Assembly (NCBI GenBank): GCA_903642265.1
Contig: CAHJWN010000006.1
Location: forward strand, 18,608 to 82,607
Reading direction: 5' to 3'
DNA: 64,000 bases
From: Acidobacteriaceae bacterium
GTDB lineage: Bacteria > Acidobacteriota > Terriglobia > Terriglobales > Acidobacteriaceae
The notes beneath the pieces are model-generated. The model had not been told where the DNA came from, searched no databases, and saw nothing but the letters and a program-made list of their open reading frames with translations. The position numbers and the translations under genes are program-made. This document shows, piece after piece, positions 26,152-35,230 of the stretch (the first letter of the stretch is position 1; each line of letters starts with the position of its first letter).

Positions 26152-26342
26152 GAAGCCCGGCCGCACCTCCGTAGCCACACAGCCTGGGGTTGAGCCAGTA
26201 CGCGTCAGGAAGCTAAGAAGCGCATCCCGACGTTTCCCAGCGCGCGAGCCCGTGCGTCCCTATCAGCAAGCTTTTCCTCAGCTTGGCGTTGCCGGGCGGT
26301 CACCAGGCCTGTGTGGCTGAAGATCCTGAATCACAGCCCGCT

Positions 26343-26924
26343 CTAATCCTCGAACTCCCGGTTCCAACGTTTGATCACCCGCGTCTCCCGCTCAAAGCCA
26401 AGCTCACTCAGCGACCCTGTCCCAAGCGCAAACAAACTCCCGCCTGTTGCCGGAAGCTCGATCCAGCGCGCCGCAAGTATGCGCAGGATGTGAGCATGAG
26501 CAAACAGTGCTACCGTCCCATTTGCACCGGCGGCAGCAAGCGCCCGTGCGATTACACCATCCGCTCGTTCACCCACGTGCTCTATGGGTTCGCCATCGAC
26601 GATCTCGTCCTTCCAAACTGACCAGTCAGGATGATCGACGCGAATTTCCTTCGTCGTCTTTCCCTCGAAGATGCCGTAGTCCCATTCACGCAGCCCTTCA
26701 TCAATGGTCGAAACGTCGCCATAGCCCGCGATTGTGCAGGTTTCACGGGCCCGCTGCATTGGCGATGTGAAAACAGCCGCGAACTGCTTGCCCTGCAGAA
26801 AAGTCTTTAGCTCTGCCGCTCGCAGACGACCATGGTCCGTCAACGGAATATCTGTGCGGCTCGTGTGTGCCCCGCTCAGGCTCCATTCTGTCTCGCCGTG
26901 CCGTATCAACCAAAGCTCCGCCAT
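26343..26924 (-). CDS. Histidine phosphatase family protein (phosphoglycerate-mutase-like)
   Basis: A 193-residue protein with the catalytic RHGE motif at the N-terminus ([12 protein letters not shown]), the [11 protein letters not shown] segment that supplies the second arginine, and the second histidine in [15 protein letters not shown]. The acid residue is in [15 protein letters not shown]. It could be a phosphoglycerate mutase or a broad-specificity sugar or cobalamin-pathway phosphatase; the length and the [10 protein letters not shown] motif fit the CobC/GpmB group, and no cobalamin genes are nearby, so the substrate stays open. An AGAGGA lies six bases upstream of the ATG at 26924. The gene diverges from uvrB with 65 bases between the starts. 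Confidence 0.88.
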   Translation of the reverse strand: MAELWLIRHGETEWSLSGAHTSRTDIPLTDHGRLRAAELKTFLQGKQFAAVFTSPMQRARETCTIAGYGDVSTIDEGLREWDYGIFEGKTTKEIRVDHPDWSVWKDEIVDGEPIEHVGERADGVIARALAAAGANGTVALFAHAHILRILAARWIELPATGGSLFALGTGSLSELGFERETRVIKRWNREFED

Positions 26925-26977
26925 TGCACTTCCTCTCGTTTTCTTATTCCCTTTTACGGTGCCCTTCGTCCCTGCCT

Positions 26978-26983
26978 TATCCT
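26978..26983 (+). promoter_or_regulatory. -10-like hexamer just upstream of uvrB
   Basis: TATCCT lies six bases before the uvrB ATG at 26990; the only ribosome-site-like bases (AAGG) touch the start codon and cannot work as a normal Shine-Dalgarno. The position suggests a leaderless or almost leaderless uvrB transcript. No clear -35 element is visible. Confidence 0.3.
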
Positions 26984-26989
26984 GTAAGG

Positions 26990-28978
26990 ATGGACTTCCA
27001 GCTCACGACCACATACAAGCCCCAGGGAGACCAACCCCGCGCAATCGGAGAACTCGTCGCCGGCATTGCCGCAGGCGAGAAAGATCAGGTTCTGCTCGGC
27101 GTAACCGGATCCGGCAAGACCTTCACCATGGCGAAGATCATAGAGGAGTTGAATCGTCCCGCGCTCATTCTTGCACACAACAAGACCCTCGCCGCGCAGC
27201 TGTACCACGAATTCAAGACATTCTTTCCCAACAATGCCGTCGAGTACTTTGTCTCGTACTACGACTACTACCAGCCCGAAGCCTACATTCCCTCTGGCGA
27301 CCTCTTTATCGAAAAAGAAGCCACGATCAACGAGGAACTCGACAAACTCCGCCTCTCAGCCACCCGCTCGCTCTTCGAACGCCGCGACGCCATTATCGTC
27401 TCGTCGGTTTCGTGCATCTACGGCCTGGGCTCGCCTGAAGCATACTACGGCATGCTCCTGCTGCTGGAAAAAGGCCAGAAGCTCAAGCGCGAAGACATCA
27501 CTCGCCGCCTCGTCGAGATACTCTACGACCGCAATGATGTTGATTTCCGCCGAGGGACCTTCCGCGTTCGCGGCGACATCATCGAGGTCTATCCGACCTA
27601 CGATGAAATGGCCTACCGCATCGAGCTGTTTGGCGATGAGATCGATTCGCTCTCACAAATCGATCCGCTCTTCGGAACGATCAAGCAAAAGTACTCTCGC
27701 TTGCCCATTTACCCGAAGTCGCACTATGTGGTTCAGCCGGAGCGCAAGAAAACTGCGTCTGATTCCATCCTCGCCGAGATGGAATGGTGGGAGAAGGAAC
27801 TAGAATCACAAGGCCGCCTTGTGGAATCGCAGCGCATCCACCAGCGCACCCGCTTCGACCTCGAAATGATCAAGTCTGTGGGCTACTGCCACGGTATCGA
27901 GAATTATTCGCGTCATTTTTCCGGTCGCTTACCAGGCGAACCACCACCTACCTTGTTGGACTATTTTCCGCGTGACTTCCTTCTGTTTATCGATGAGTCT
28001 CACGTCACCGTCCCGCAGCTTCACGGGATGTGGCACGGTGATCGCAGCCGAAAACAGAATCTCGTCGATTATGGATTTCGCCTTCCCTCTGCAATGGATA
28101 ATCGCCCGCTGAAGTTCGAAGAGTTTGAAGGTCGGACTGGTCAAATCATCTATGTATCCGCTACGCCTGGCCCGTATGAACTCACCAAGTCTGCCGGTGT
28201 AGTTGTTGAACAGATCATCCGGCCCACCGGGCTTGTCGATCCACCTGTAGAGATTCGTCCAGTTAAAGGACAAATCGATGATCTGCTCGCGGAGATTCGC
28301 GACCGCGTCAGTAAAGACCAACGCGTTCTTGTTACGACACTCACCAAACGCATGTCCGAGGATTTGGCTAACTACTACACCGAAGTAGGTGTTGCCTGCC
28401 GCTACATGCACTCCGAGATAGAAACTCTGGAGCGCATTAAGCTGCTCCGCGATTTGCGCAAGGGAGAGTATGACGTCCTCATCGGGATTAACCTACTCCG
28501 CGAAGGTCTAGACCTTCCAGAGGTTTCACTCGTCGCGATCCTCGACGCCGACAAGGAAGGCTTCCTCCGCTCGCAAGGCTCCCTTATCCAAACGATCGGT
28601 CGTGCTGCTCGCCACCTCGAAGGCCGCGCCATTCTCTACGCTGACAAGATGACCGATTCTATGCAGCGTGCTATCAACGAGACAGACCGGCGCCGGGAGA
28701 AGCAGGTCGCTTATAACGAAGAACACGGCATCACCCCGACAAGCGTTATACGTCCGCTCGAGATGGGGCTAGCCGGCATCCTCAAGGCCGACTACGCAGA
28801 CCTTACCGACGAAGCTGAAGGCATGCCCGACTTCACGACGCAGCAGGATTTGGACGTCTACATTACGAAGCTCGAATCGGACATGCGTGAGGCAGCGAAA
28901 AAGTTTGAGTTTGAGAAAGCGGCCAGGCTGCGGGACGCGGTCAAAGAGCTTCGCACAAAGGAGTTCCTGTTCTCATAA
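26990..28978 (+). CDS. uvrB: Excinuclease ABC subunit B
   Basis: A 662-residue UvrB, the damage-verifying helicase of nucleotide excision repair that works with UvrA and UvrC. Walker A is [13 protein letters not shown], the beta-hairpin segment [13 protein letters not shown] is intact, the DEAD-box-like [11 protein letters not shown] and helicase motifs [25 protein letters not shown] and QTIGRAARH are present, and the C-terminal UVR motif ([23 protein letters not shown]) binds UvrC. I use the ATG at 26990; the open frame extends upstream into the divergent phosphatase gene. Codon use matches the neighbours. uvrA and uvrC are not in this window, as usual for scattered uvr genes. Confidence 0.98.
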   Translation: MDFQLTTTYKPQGDQPRAIGELVAGIAAGEKDQVLLGVTGSGKTFTMAKIIEELNRPALILAHNKTLAAQLYHEFKTFFPNNAVEYFVSYYDYYQPEAYIPSGDLFIEKEATINEELDKLRLSATRSLFERRDAIIVSSVSCIYGLGSPEAYYGMLLLLEKGQKLKREDITRRLVEILYDRNDVDFRRGTFRVRGDIIEVYPTYDEMAYRIELFGDEIDSLSQIDPLFGTIKQKYSRLPIYPKSHYVVQPERKKTASDSILAEMEWWEKELESQGRLVESQRIHQRTRFDLEMIKSVGYCHGIENYSRHFSGRLPGEPPPTLLDYFPRDFLLFIDESHVTVPQLHGMWHGDRSRKQNLVDYGFRLPSAMDNRPLKFEEFEGRTGQIIYVSATPGPYELTKSAGVVVEQIIRPTGLVDPPVEIRPVKGQIDDLLAEIRDRVSKDQRVLVTTLTKRMSEDLANYYTEVGVACRYMHSEIETLERIKLLRDLRKGEYDVLIGINLLREGLDLPEVSLVAILDADKEGFLRSQGSLIQTIGRAARHLEGRAILYADKMTDSMQRAINETDRRREKQVAYNEEHGITPTSVIRPLEMGLAGILKADYADLTDEAEGMPDFTTQQDLDVYITKLESDMREAAKKFEFEKAARLRDAVKELRTKEFLFS

Positions 28979-29000
28979 TGTTTCGCGGGCAATTCAGTCC

Positions 29001-29009
29001 TGCTACCCT
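29001..29009 (+). promoter_or_regulatory. Extended -10-like element before the YdcF-like gene
   Basis: TGC followed by TACCCT (TGN plus -10 hexamer) ends six bases before the GTG start at 29016, without any Shine-Dalgarno. This fits an extended -10 promoter giving a leaderless mRNA, but the match is partial. Confidence 0.25.
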
Positions 29010-29015
29010 CAATGC

Positions 29016-29642
29016 GTGAGACTCATCAGGCTGGCTATCGTCCTCGTTATTGCTGCCGTCGTCCTTATTGTGGCTGTTGTGGTCAATCGAGCTACCATTC
29101 CAACGCAGAACACAACAGCAACCCACTTCGATGCGCTCATTGTGCTGGGGAATCCAGCGACCAAGAAGGGTAATCCTTCAGCAACCCAGCGCGCTCGAGT
29201 TCTTGAAGCCGTACGCGAGTACAAAGCCGGGATTGCTCCTGCAATCATTGTCACTGGCGGTGCAGCCCATAATAACTTTGTCGAAGCAGACACCATGGCG
29301 AGACTCGCTGCTGCGCAAGGCGTACCTGCCGATGCGATCTACAAGGAGCCGAATGCGCTCAACACTATCCAGAACCTCTACTATTCCTCGCAGATCATGC
29401 ACGCGCACGGATGGGCGTCTGCTGAAGTGATTAGTTCTCCCGCCCACCTCGGACGTGCCGCCCTGATTCTGGAAGCCCTTACCAAGAGCCATCCCGACCT
29501 CGCTATCCGATGGAAAACGCATGCCGCGCCATGGCCACCCGAATATGGCCGCCTAAACATGTTGAGCAATGTCTCCGTTGAGTCCGCACGCTGTTTAGAA
29601 TTACGCATCTTCGGCTTTCCGCATTCCACTTTCCTTCCATAA
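29016..29642 (+). CDS. YdcF-like DUF218 membrane protein
   Basis: A 208-residue protein with one N-terminal membrane helix (IRLAIVLVIAAVVLIVAVVV) and a DUF218 domain: FDALIVLGNPA, NPSATQRARVLEAVREYKAG, IIVTGGAAHNNFVEADTMARLAAAQGV, and the helix NTIQNLYYS followed by SSPAHLGRAALIL. Relatives include YdcF and SanA, implicated in envelope integrity and possibly nucleotide-linked glycan chemistry, but the reaction is not established. The start is a GTG at 29016; the frame is open further back into uvrB, from which it is separated by 37 bases. The domain should be periplasmic. Confidence 0.82.
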   Translation: MRLIRLAIVLVIAAVVLIVAVVVNRATIPTQNTTATHFDALIVLGNPATKKGNPSATQRARVLEAVREYKAGIAPAIIVTGGAAHNNFVEADTMARLAAAQGVPADAIYKEPNALNTIQNLYYSSQIMHAHGWASAEVISSPAHLGRAALILEALTKSHPDLAIRWKTHAAPWPPEYGRLNMLSNVSVESARCLELRIFGFPHSTFLP

Positions 29643-29688
29643 TCGCTTTATCTCAACTCCCACATCTCTACTCAGAAAGGATCACCAA

Positions 29689-30477
29689 ATGATCATCGTC
29701 AACGATGAATACGTAGACCTATCCACGCCCGAAGGTCCGATGCGCACGCACATTGTCCGTCCTGCAGCAGCTGGTCGCTACCCAGGCATCGTCTTCTATT
29801 CGGAGATCTTCCAGATCACCGCGCCTATCCGGCGTACTGCCGCCATGTTGGCAGGTCACGGCTACATCGTAGCCATGCCGGAGATCTATCACGAGTTTGA
29901 AGCGCCTGGAACCGTCTTCGCGTATGACCAGGATGGGTCCGACCGCGGCAACGTCCTCAAAACAACAAAGAAGCTGGCCAGCTACGACACTGATGCTCGC
30001 GCCGCACTCGATCACCTTGCAGGTCGCGCAGACTGTACCGGCAAACTCGGTGCTATGGGCATCTGCATTGGCGGCCATCTCGCGTTCCGGGCTGGCATGA
30101 ACCCTGACGTGCTAGCCACCGCCTGCTTCTACGCGACGGACATCCACAAGGGTGGTCTTGGCGAAGGCATGAAGGACGACTCGCTTGAGCGCGCGAAAGA
30201 TATAGAGGGCGAACTTCTGATGATCTGGGGCCGTCAGGATCCGCACATCGCCCTTGACGGACGCATGAAGGTTCTTGCTCGTCTTAACGAACTCGGGACC
30301 CGCCTAAGCTGGCACGAGGTTAACGGTGCTCACGCGTTCATGCGTGACGAAGGCATCCGCTACGACCCTGAGCTTGCATACTCCCTTTACGGTTTGGTCT
30401 TTGACTTTTTTCATCGCAAGCTCGGTGACGGCGATCATGCGACAGGGCCAGGCACAAGTACCGAAACCCGCCACTAA
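29689..30477 (+). CDS. Dienelactone hydrolase family protein
   Basis: A 262-residue alpha/beta-hydrolase. The nucleophile is Cys126 in GICIGG, as in dienelactone hydrolases where cysteine replaces serine; Asp184 (WGRQDPHI) and His215 (NGAHAFMRD) complete the triad. The early YSEIFQITAPIRRTAAMLAGHGYIVAMPEIYHE segment is characteristic of the family. GAAAGGATC lies close upstream of the ATG, a usable ribosome site. The substrate is uncertain: no chlorocatechol or aromatic-degradation genes are near. The stop shares CTAA with the stop of the convergent enoyl-CoA hydratase gene. Confidence 0.9.
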   Translation: MIIVNDEYVDLSTPEGPMRTHIVRPAAAGRYPGIVFYSEIFQITAPIRRTAAMLAGHGYIVAMPEIYHEFEAPGTVFAYDQDGSDRGNVLKTTKKLASYDTDARAALDHLAGRADCTGKLGAMGICIGGHLAFRAGMNPDVLATACFYATDIHKGGLGEGMKDDSLERAKDIEGELLMIWGRQDPHIALDGRMKVLARLNELGTRLSWHEVNGAHAFMRDEGIRYDPELAYSLYGLVFDFFHRKLGDGDHATGPGTSTETRH

Positions 30478-31280
30478 CTAGCACCGCGGTTGACCTGCGA
30501 GCTCGACCAACTCGGCGCTCGTTTTTCAAGAAATGCAGCCACGCCTTCACGAAAGTCAGCAGTCGCCCGTGATGCTGCGTTTGCGTCCATGGCCCTGTCA
30601 ATGGCTTGATCCAGCCACGCTCTATTTTGGTTGGCAAGCAGGCGCTTTGTTGCCGCCAACGACTGCGGACTATTCGCAGCTACGAGATGCGCAAGCGTGC
30701 GGACACGCGCCTGCAGCTGTTCGGCTTCAACGACCTCCCTCACCAGGCCCAGTCGGCACGCCTCGTCCGCGCCGAAGATCCTGCCCGTAAGGAGCAGGTC
30801 CCGCGCGCGCTTGTCCCCTACCTGGAGCGCAAGGTAGGCCGAGACCACCGCGGGAACGAATCCAATCCGTACCTCCGTATAGCCGAACTTCGCTTCCGGC
30901 GCTGCCAGAGTAAAGTCACAGATTGTGGCCAGCCCAGTTCCCCCGGCGATCGCCGCACCGTGCACTGCGGCAATGGTTGGCTTCGGCAACTCGTAAAGCT
31001 TACGAAACATGGTCGCGATTCGCTCCGCATCCTCCCTGTGGGCATCCGCGCCTTTATCTTTCATTGTCTGCAAGGCCGAAAGATCCAAGCCCGCACAGAA
31101 CGCCGCACCCGCGCCGGCAAACGCAACCACCCTGCAATCATCGGTAGCAGCCTCGTCCATTGCCGCGATCAGCTCCGTCTGCATCTCCGGAGTCATCGCA
31201 TTGCGGCGCTCAGGCCGATTCAGCGTGATGGTGCGAAGCGGCCCGTCGTCCGAGACTAAGAGATGGACATAACTGGTCAT
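30474..31280 (-). CDS. Enoyl-CoA hydratase/isomerase (methylglutaconyl-CoA hydratase-like)
   Basis: A 268-residue crotonase-fold enzyme, last gene of the acyl-CoA operon. The oxyanion-hole segments AFAGAGAAFCAGLDLSAL and AAVHGAAIAGGTGLATICDFTLA, and the catalytic area KFGYTEVRIGFVPAVVSAYL, are intact; Glu residues in these positions are as in hydratases. In leucine breakdown it would hydrate 3-methylglutaconyl-CoA to HMG-CoA, the substrate of the lyase encoded immediately upstream, whose stop overlaps this start by four bases (ATGA). The substrate is inferred from the neighbours; generic enoyl-CoA hydratase is the alternative. Confidence 0.88.
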   Translation of the reverse strand: MTSYVHLLVSDDGPLRTITLNRPERRNAMTPEMQTELIAAMDEAATDDCRVVAFAGAGAAFCAGLDLSALQTMKDKGADAHREDAERIATMFRKLYELPKPTIAAVHGAAIAGGTGLATICDFTLAAPEAKFGYTEVRIGFVPAVVSAYLALQVGDKRARDLLLTGRIFGADEACRLGLVREVVEAEQLQARVRTLAHLVAANSPQSLAATKRLLANQNRAWLDQAIDRAMDANAASRATADFREGVAAFLEKRAPSWSSSQVNRGAS

Positions 31281-32152
31281 CGCGCGATGTTCACCAATGC
31301 TTCATTTACCCGGCCTAGTTCGCCAAGCTCCACAAAGTCTGGCAACTCCGCACCCATTCCCAGGAGCGTTTGCACTAGCATCTCCGTTCCAATATTCCCA
31401 ATCAGGTCATCCTGCGCAAAAGGACACCCTCCCAGTCCACCGATCGTCGAATCGAATCGTCTGCACCCTGCTTTGTAAGCTGACCTGATGATCACAGCGC
31501 CTTCGCCAGGACGAGCATGAAGATGCACCCCAAACTCCACGTCGCTGTAAGTCGCCAGCGCAGCCGACACAATGTCTGCAACCATCGCCGCGCCTCCTGC
31601 CCCGATCGTGTCCGCAAGCGAGATCGTCTTCACTCCCAGATCGGCTAAGTGTCCGCAAGCGTCGGTCACCACTTCGGAGCTCCAGGCCTCGCCATACGGG
31701 TTCCCGAAAGCCATTGAGATATACGCAACCATATTCAGTCCATTGGCATTAGCAAGATCTGTAATTGCTGCCAAGGCACGCAGCGCCTCAGCCTGCGTTT
31801 GTCGCTGGTTGCGCTGCAAAAACTGCTCTGAGACTGAATACGGATATCCAAGCGTCTGCACTGCACCTGTAGCAACGGCTCTTTCAGCTCCGCGGACATT
31901 CGTGACGATGCCAATAATTTCGGTCCCCAGGAGCGGCCTGAAGATCCGCAGCACTTCCTCAGGGTCGGCCATCTGCGGCACTGCTGCTGGTGACACAAAG
32001 CTCACGGCATCAATGTGCCGGAACCCTGCAGTCACCAGCCGCTGAAGATATGCCGCTTTCGCCGGCGCCGGGATGATTCCGGGTAAGCCCTGCCAGGCGT
32101 CTCGCGGGCACTCAATGATCTTGACCACACCTACCTCGTCCGACGAACGCAC
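31277..32152 (-). CDS. Hydroxymethylglutaryl-CoA lyase
   Basis: A 291-residue HMGL-like TIM-barrel enzyme that cleaves HMG-CoA into acetoacetate and acetyl-CoA. The N-terminus IIECPRDAWQGLPGIIPAPAKAAYLQRL fits the family (ECPRDA equals the EVGPRDG substrate and metal motif, with Asp and Arg kept), metal histidines are in EFGVHLHARPGEG, and the cysteine signature GLGGCPFAQ is present. The start is GTG at 32152, whose last base is shared with the previous stop (TAG/GTG), so it is translationally coupled to the acyl-CoA dehydrogenase. It ends overlapping the next start. The pathway assignment is leucine degradation, though other pyruvate-type aldolases resemble it. Confidence 0.93.
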   Translation of the reverse strand: MRSSDEVGVVKIIECPRDAWQGLPGIIPAPAKAAYLQRLVTAGFRHIDAVSFVSPAAVPQMADPEEVLRIFRPLLGTEIIGIVTNVRGAERAVATGAVQTLGYPYSVSEQFLQRNQRQTQAEALRALAAITDLANANGLNMVAYISMAFGNPYGEAWSSEVVTDACGHLADLGVKTISLADTIGAGGAAMVADIVSAALATYSDVEFGVHLHARPGEGAVIIRSAYKAGCRRFDSTIGGLGGCPFAQDDLIGNIGTEMLVQTLLGMGAELPDFVELGELGRVNEALVNIAR

Positions 32153-33342
32153 TATCCGCGTGATGGATTTACCTTGAGTATCTCCCGACCGATCACCATG
32201 CGCTGGATCTCGCTCGTTCCTTCGCCGATGGTGCAGAGCTTCACATCACGGTAGAACTTCTCTACCGGGTAATCCTTGATGAAGCCGTACCCGCCAAATA
32301 ACTGCACAGCCTCATCGCAGATACGAACCGCCGCCTCGCTTGCAAACAGCTTCGCCATCGAGGATTCGCGCGTTACCTTGCGACCGGCATCCTTTAACAC
32401 AGCAGCCCGCTGGGTCAACAGTCTGGCCGCATCGAGACTGGTGGCCATGTCCGCCAGCTTCCACTGAATGCCCTGAAACTCGGCGATCGCCTTCCCAAAC
32501 TGACGCCGCTCCTTTACATACTTCACTGCTGCATCGAGTGCTCCACGCGCGATGCCCAACGACAGCGCCGCAATTGATATCCTTCCACCATCGAGCACGC
32601 GCATCGAGTCAACAAAGCCCTCACCTTCCTTGCCTAGCAGGTTCTCCTCGGGAATCTCGCAATCTTCAAAGATCAATTCGCTCGTATCGCTCGCGCGCAG
32701 CCCAAGCTTGTTCTCCTTCTTGCCCGGACGGAACCCCTTGGTTCCTTTCTCCACGATGAATGCCGACAGACCATGTGTCCCTTTGCTCTTGTCCGTCACA
32801 GCGATCACGACAGCTACGTCTGCATGGCTGCCGTTTGTGATGAAGATCTTGTTCCCGTTCAGCACATATCGGTCGCCCTTCTTCACCGCCGTCGTTCGCG
32901 CTCCGCCTGCATCGGAGCCTGATCCTGGCTCCGTCAGCGCCCAAGCAGCAAGCCACTCTCCACTTGCCAGTAAGGGAAGATACTTTCGCCTTTGCATCTC
33001 GTTCCCCGCAAGGAACATGTGGTTTGTGCCGAGAGAGTTATGCGCAGCAACGGTAATCCCAACCGATCCGTCGACCGCAGACAGCTCTTCAATCGCCAGC
33101 ACGTAATCGACATACCCAAAGCCAGCTCCACCGTACTCTTCTGGGAAGATGACGCCCAGCAGCCCCATCGCGCCTAGCTTCTTCACCAGGTGCTTGGGAA
33201 ACTCGCTTACCTCATCCCACGCCATCACATTCGGCAAAATCTCGCGTGCGGCGAACTCGCGAATTTCTCTGCGAAGAGCTTCCTGCTCTTCTGTCAAGAC
33301 AAACGGATACAAGCTCTTTACGGATTCCATCTCGGCGACCAT
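32152..33342 (-). CDS. Acyl-CoA dehydrogenase (short/branched-chain type)
   Basis: A 396-residue FAD-dependent dehydrogenase. The conserved [17 protein letters not shown] and [19 protein letters not shown] signatures are present. The catalytic base is Glu374 in [10 protein letters not shown], the position used by medium- and short-chain and 2-methyl-branched enzymes; isovaleryl-CoA dehydrogenase usually has Ala or Gly there, so despite the leucine-type neighbours a different branched or short acyl-CoA may be the substrate. The ATG at 33342 has AGAGG eight bases upstream; an in-frame earlier codon at 33384 lacks such support, and MESVK (33330) is a further option. Coupled to the HMG-CoA lyase by a shared base at the stop/start junction. 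Confidence 0.93.
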   Translation of the reverse strand: MVAEMESVKSLYPFVLTEEQEALRREIREFAAREILPNVMAWDEVSEFPKHLVKKLGAMGLLGVIFPEEYGGAGFGYVDYVLAIEELSAVDGSVGITVAAHNSLGTNHMFLAGNEMQRRKYLPLLASGEWLAAWALTEPGSGSDAGGARTTAVKKGDRYVLNGNKIFITNGSHADVAVVIAVTDKSKGTHGLSAFIVEKGTKGFRPGKKENKLGLRASDTSELIFEDCEIPEENLLGKEGEGFVDSMRVLDGGRISIAALSLGIARGALDAAVKYVKERRQFGKAIAEFQGIQWKLADMATSLDAARLLTQRAAVLKDAGRKVTRESSMAKLFASEAAVRICDEAVQLFGGYGFIKDYPVEKFYRDVKLCTIGEGTSEIQRMVIGREILKVNPSRG

Positions 33343-33452
33343 GACACACCTCTTTGCCTGCCCGCGTGAGATCATACCGCCCACCAGGCAGGATTGTCGC
33401 CCCGAAATCCATTCACATCAGCGATTTGGTTCCATCGTCCTGGCAGTGGACT

Positions 33453-35159
33453 TTAGGTCTGCAACACACCTGGGTTAAACCTGGCTACATCCGGGTTCAG
33501 CGCACACGCTTCCAATGCCGTTATCAACACCGTCCGCGTTTGCGCTGGGTCGATAATCGCATCGATCCACAATCGTGCCGCCCCATACCTCGGATCAGCC
33601 TGCAAATCATAGGTGGTCTTGATCTCATCGAAGAGCACTTTCTTCTCCGCATCCGACAACGTTTTCCCTCCGCGTTCCATCTGCGCTGCCCGCACGCCAG
33701 CCAACGTCGTAGCAGCCGAAGCTCCACTCATCACCGCATAGCGTGCTGTCGGCCACGCAAAAAGAAAACGCGGATCGTACGCCTTACCGCACATCGCATA
33801 ATGCCCTGCTCCGAAGCTTCCGCCGACTATCACGGTAATCTTTGGCACCACGGACGTGCTTACCGCCGACACCATCTTGGCGCCAGCGCGGATGATCCCC
33901 GACCACTCCGCATCCTTACCCACCATGAACCCATTTACATCGTGTAGAAAGATGAGCGGCACGAGACTCTGATTGCAATCCATGATGAACCGCGCCGCCT
34001 TCTGCGCACCCTCCGTATAGATCACCCCACCGACCTCCATCCGCTTTGTTCCCGCAGCAGGCCCCATCGCGACTGTCTGGTTCTGGTTGGTCTTCTGGTT
34101 CGCGACGATCCCCACTGCGCGTCCACCAATCCGCGCATAACCGCACAAGACAGTCCTGCCGAACTCTGCCTTGTACTCATCGAATTCGCTGCGATCGACC
34201 ACACGCGCAATCACCTCGCGCATGTCGTAGAGATTGCTTGCTCCAGGAGCCGGGCTGAGAAACCCATATAGTTCCTCCGCGGCAAAGCAGGGTACATCCG
34301 CAATTGGATCGTATGCAATGCGGCTGAACACCTCTCCCTCACGGCTACCAAGCTTTCCCACCAGCGAGCGCAGCCGCGCGATGCACATGTGGTCATTCGG
34401 CTCCTTGAAGTCCACCGTCCCGGAGATCTCTGCGTGCATCGCCGCCCCGCCGAGTTCCTCTGCCTCAATCCTCTGCCCGATCGCCGCCTGTACAAGCGAT
34501 GGTCCCGCCAGAAAAAGCCCGGATCCTTCGGTCATAAGCACCGTGTCCGTCATCACCGGCAGATACGCTCCGCCTGCCACACACATTCCCATAATCGCCG
34601 TAATCTGCGGAATGCCCTTCGAACTCATCACCGCATTGTTCCGGAAGACTCTGCCAAAGTCGTCCGTATCGGGAAAAACATCCTCCTGCAATGGTAGAAA
34701 CACGCCGGAGGAATCAACCAGGTACAGCGTTGGAAGATGGTTCTCGAGCGCGATTGTCTGCGCTCGCAGCACCTTCTTCGCGGTCATCGGAAAGAAGGCT
34801 CCTGCCTTCACCGTGGCATCGTTTGCAATGATCATGCAGAGGCGCCCTGCCACGCGGCCGAGGCCCGTCACTACCCCAGCTCCCGGCGCGCCGCCATACT
34901 CCATATACATTCCGGACGCCGCCCAAAGGCCTAGCTCAAGCAGTTCTGTTCCCTCATCGAGCAGCAGCGCCAGTCGCTCTCGGACCGTCAGCCGCCCCTT
35001 GGCGCGCTGTGCGTCGGCAGCTTTCTTCCCACCACCAAGCCGGATCGCGTCTTCCTGCCCGCGCAGTTCAGCCATCAACACTTCAAGCGCCTGTACATTC
35101 CCTGTGGCCCGTGCACTTGGTGCACCGACCGATGACCCGATCTGATTTTTCAACTTCAA
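33453..35159 (-). CDS. Acyl-CoA carboxylase carboxyltransferase subunit (methylcrotonoyl-CoA carboxylase beta-like)
   Basis: A carboxyltransferase of about 568 residues. The N-terminal half carries the family segments KGRLTVRERLALLLDEGTELLEL, the ATVKAGAFFPMTAKKVLRAQTIA helix and VYLVDSSGVFLPLQEDVFPD, and the C-terminal half GFMVGKDAEWSGIIRAGAKMV and FGAGHYAMCGKAYDPRF, with glycine-rich oxyanion motifs. It would transfer CO2 from biotin to a branched acyl-CoA; MccB/AtuC-like sequence (KSSP-like DTDDFGRVFRNNAVMSSKGIPQI) supports 3-methylcrotonyl-CoA. No biotin carboxylase subunit lies nearby. The start is uncertain: a TTG at 35159 follows a GAGG six bases upstream, while a GTG at 35249 would overlap the regulator gene and add 30 unconvincing residues. 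The gene after it encodes the acyl-CoA dehydrogenase. Confidence 0.88.
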   Translation of the reverse strand: MKLKNQIGSSVGAPSARATGNVQALEVLMAELRGQEDAIRLGGGKKAADAQRAKGRLTVRERLALLLDEGTELLELGLWAASGMYMEYGGAPGAGVVTGLGRVAGRLCMIIANDATVKAGAFFPMTAKKVLRAQTIALENHLPTLYLVDSSGVFLPLQEDVFPDTDDFGRVFRNNAVMSSKGIPQITAIMGMCVAGGAYLPVMTDTVLMTEGSGLFLAGPSLVQAAIGQRIEAEELGGAAMHAEISGTVDFKEPNDHMCIARLRSLVGKLGSREGEVFSRIAYDPIADVPCFAAEELYGFLSPAPGASNLYDMREVIARVVDRSEFDEYKAEFGRTVLCGYARIGGRAVGIVANQKTNQNQTVAMGPAAGTKRMEVGGVIYTEGAQKAARFIMDCNQSLVPLIFLHDVNGFMVGKDAEWSGIIRAGAKMVSAVSTSVVPKITVIVGGSFGAGHYAMCGKAYDPRFLFAWPTARYAVMSGASAATTLAGVRAAQMERGGKTLSDAEKKVLFDEIKTTYDLQADPRYGAARLWIDAIIDPAQTRTVLITALEACALNPDVARFNPGVLQT

Positions 35160-35230
35160 GACGTCCTCACCTGATCCAGATAACGCCTCAAAGCTACAGC
35201 CCTCACACGCGACCCGCAAGCACTTGTACT

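Noticed and set aside
34234..35145. A 303-codon open frame on the plus strand opposite the carboxyltransferase
   Set aside because: Serine/proline-rich composition typical of an antisense shadow; the minus strand has the conserved enzyme.
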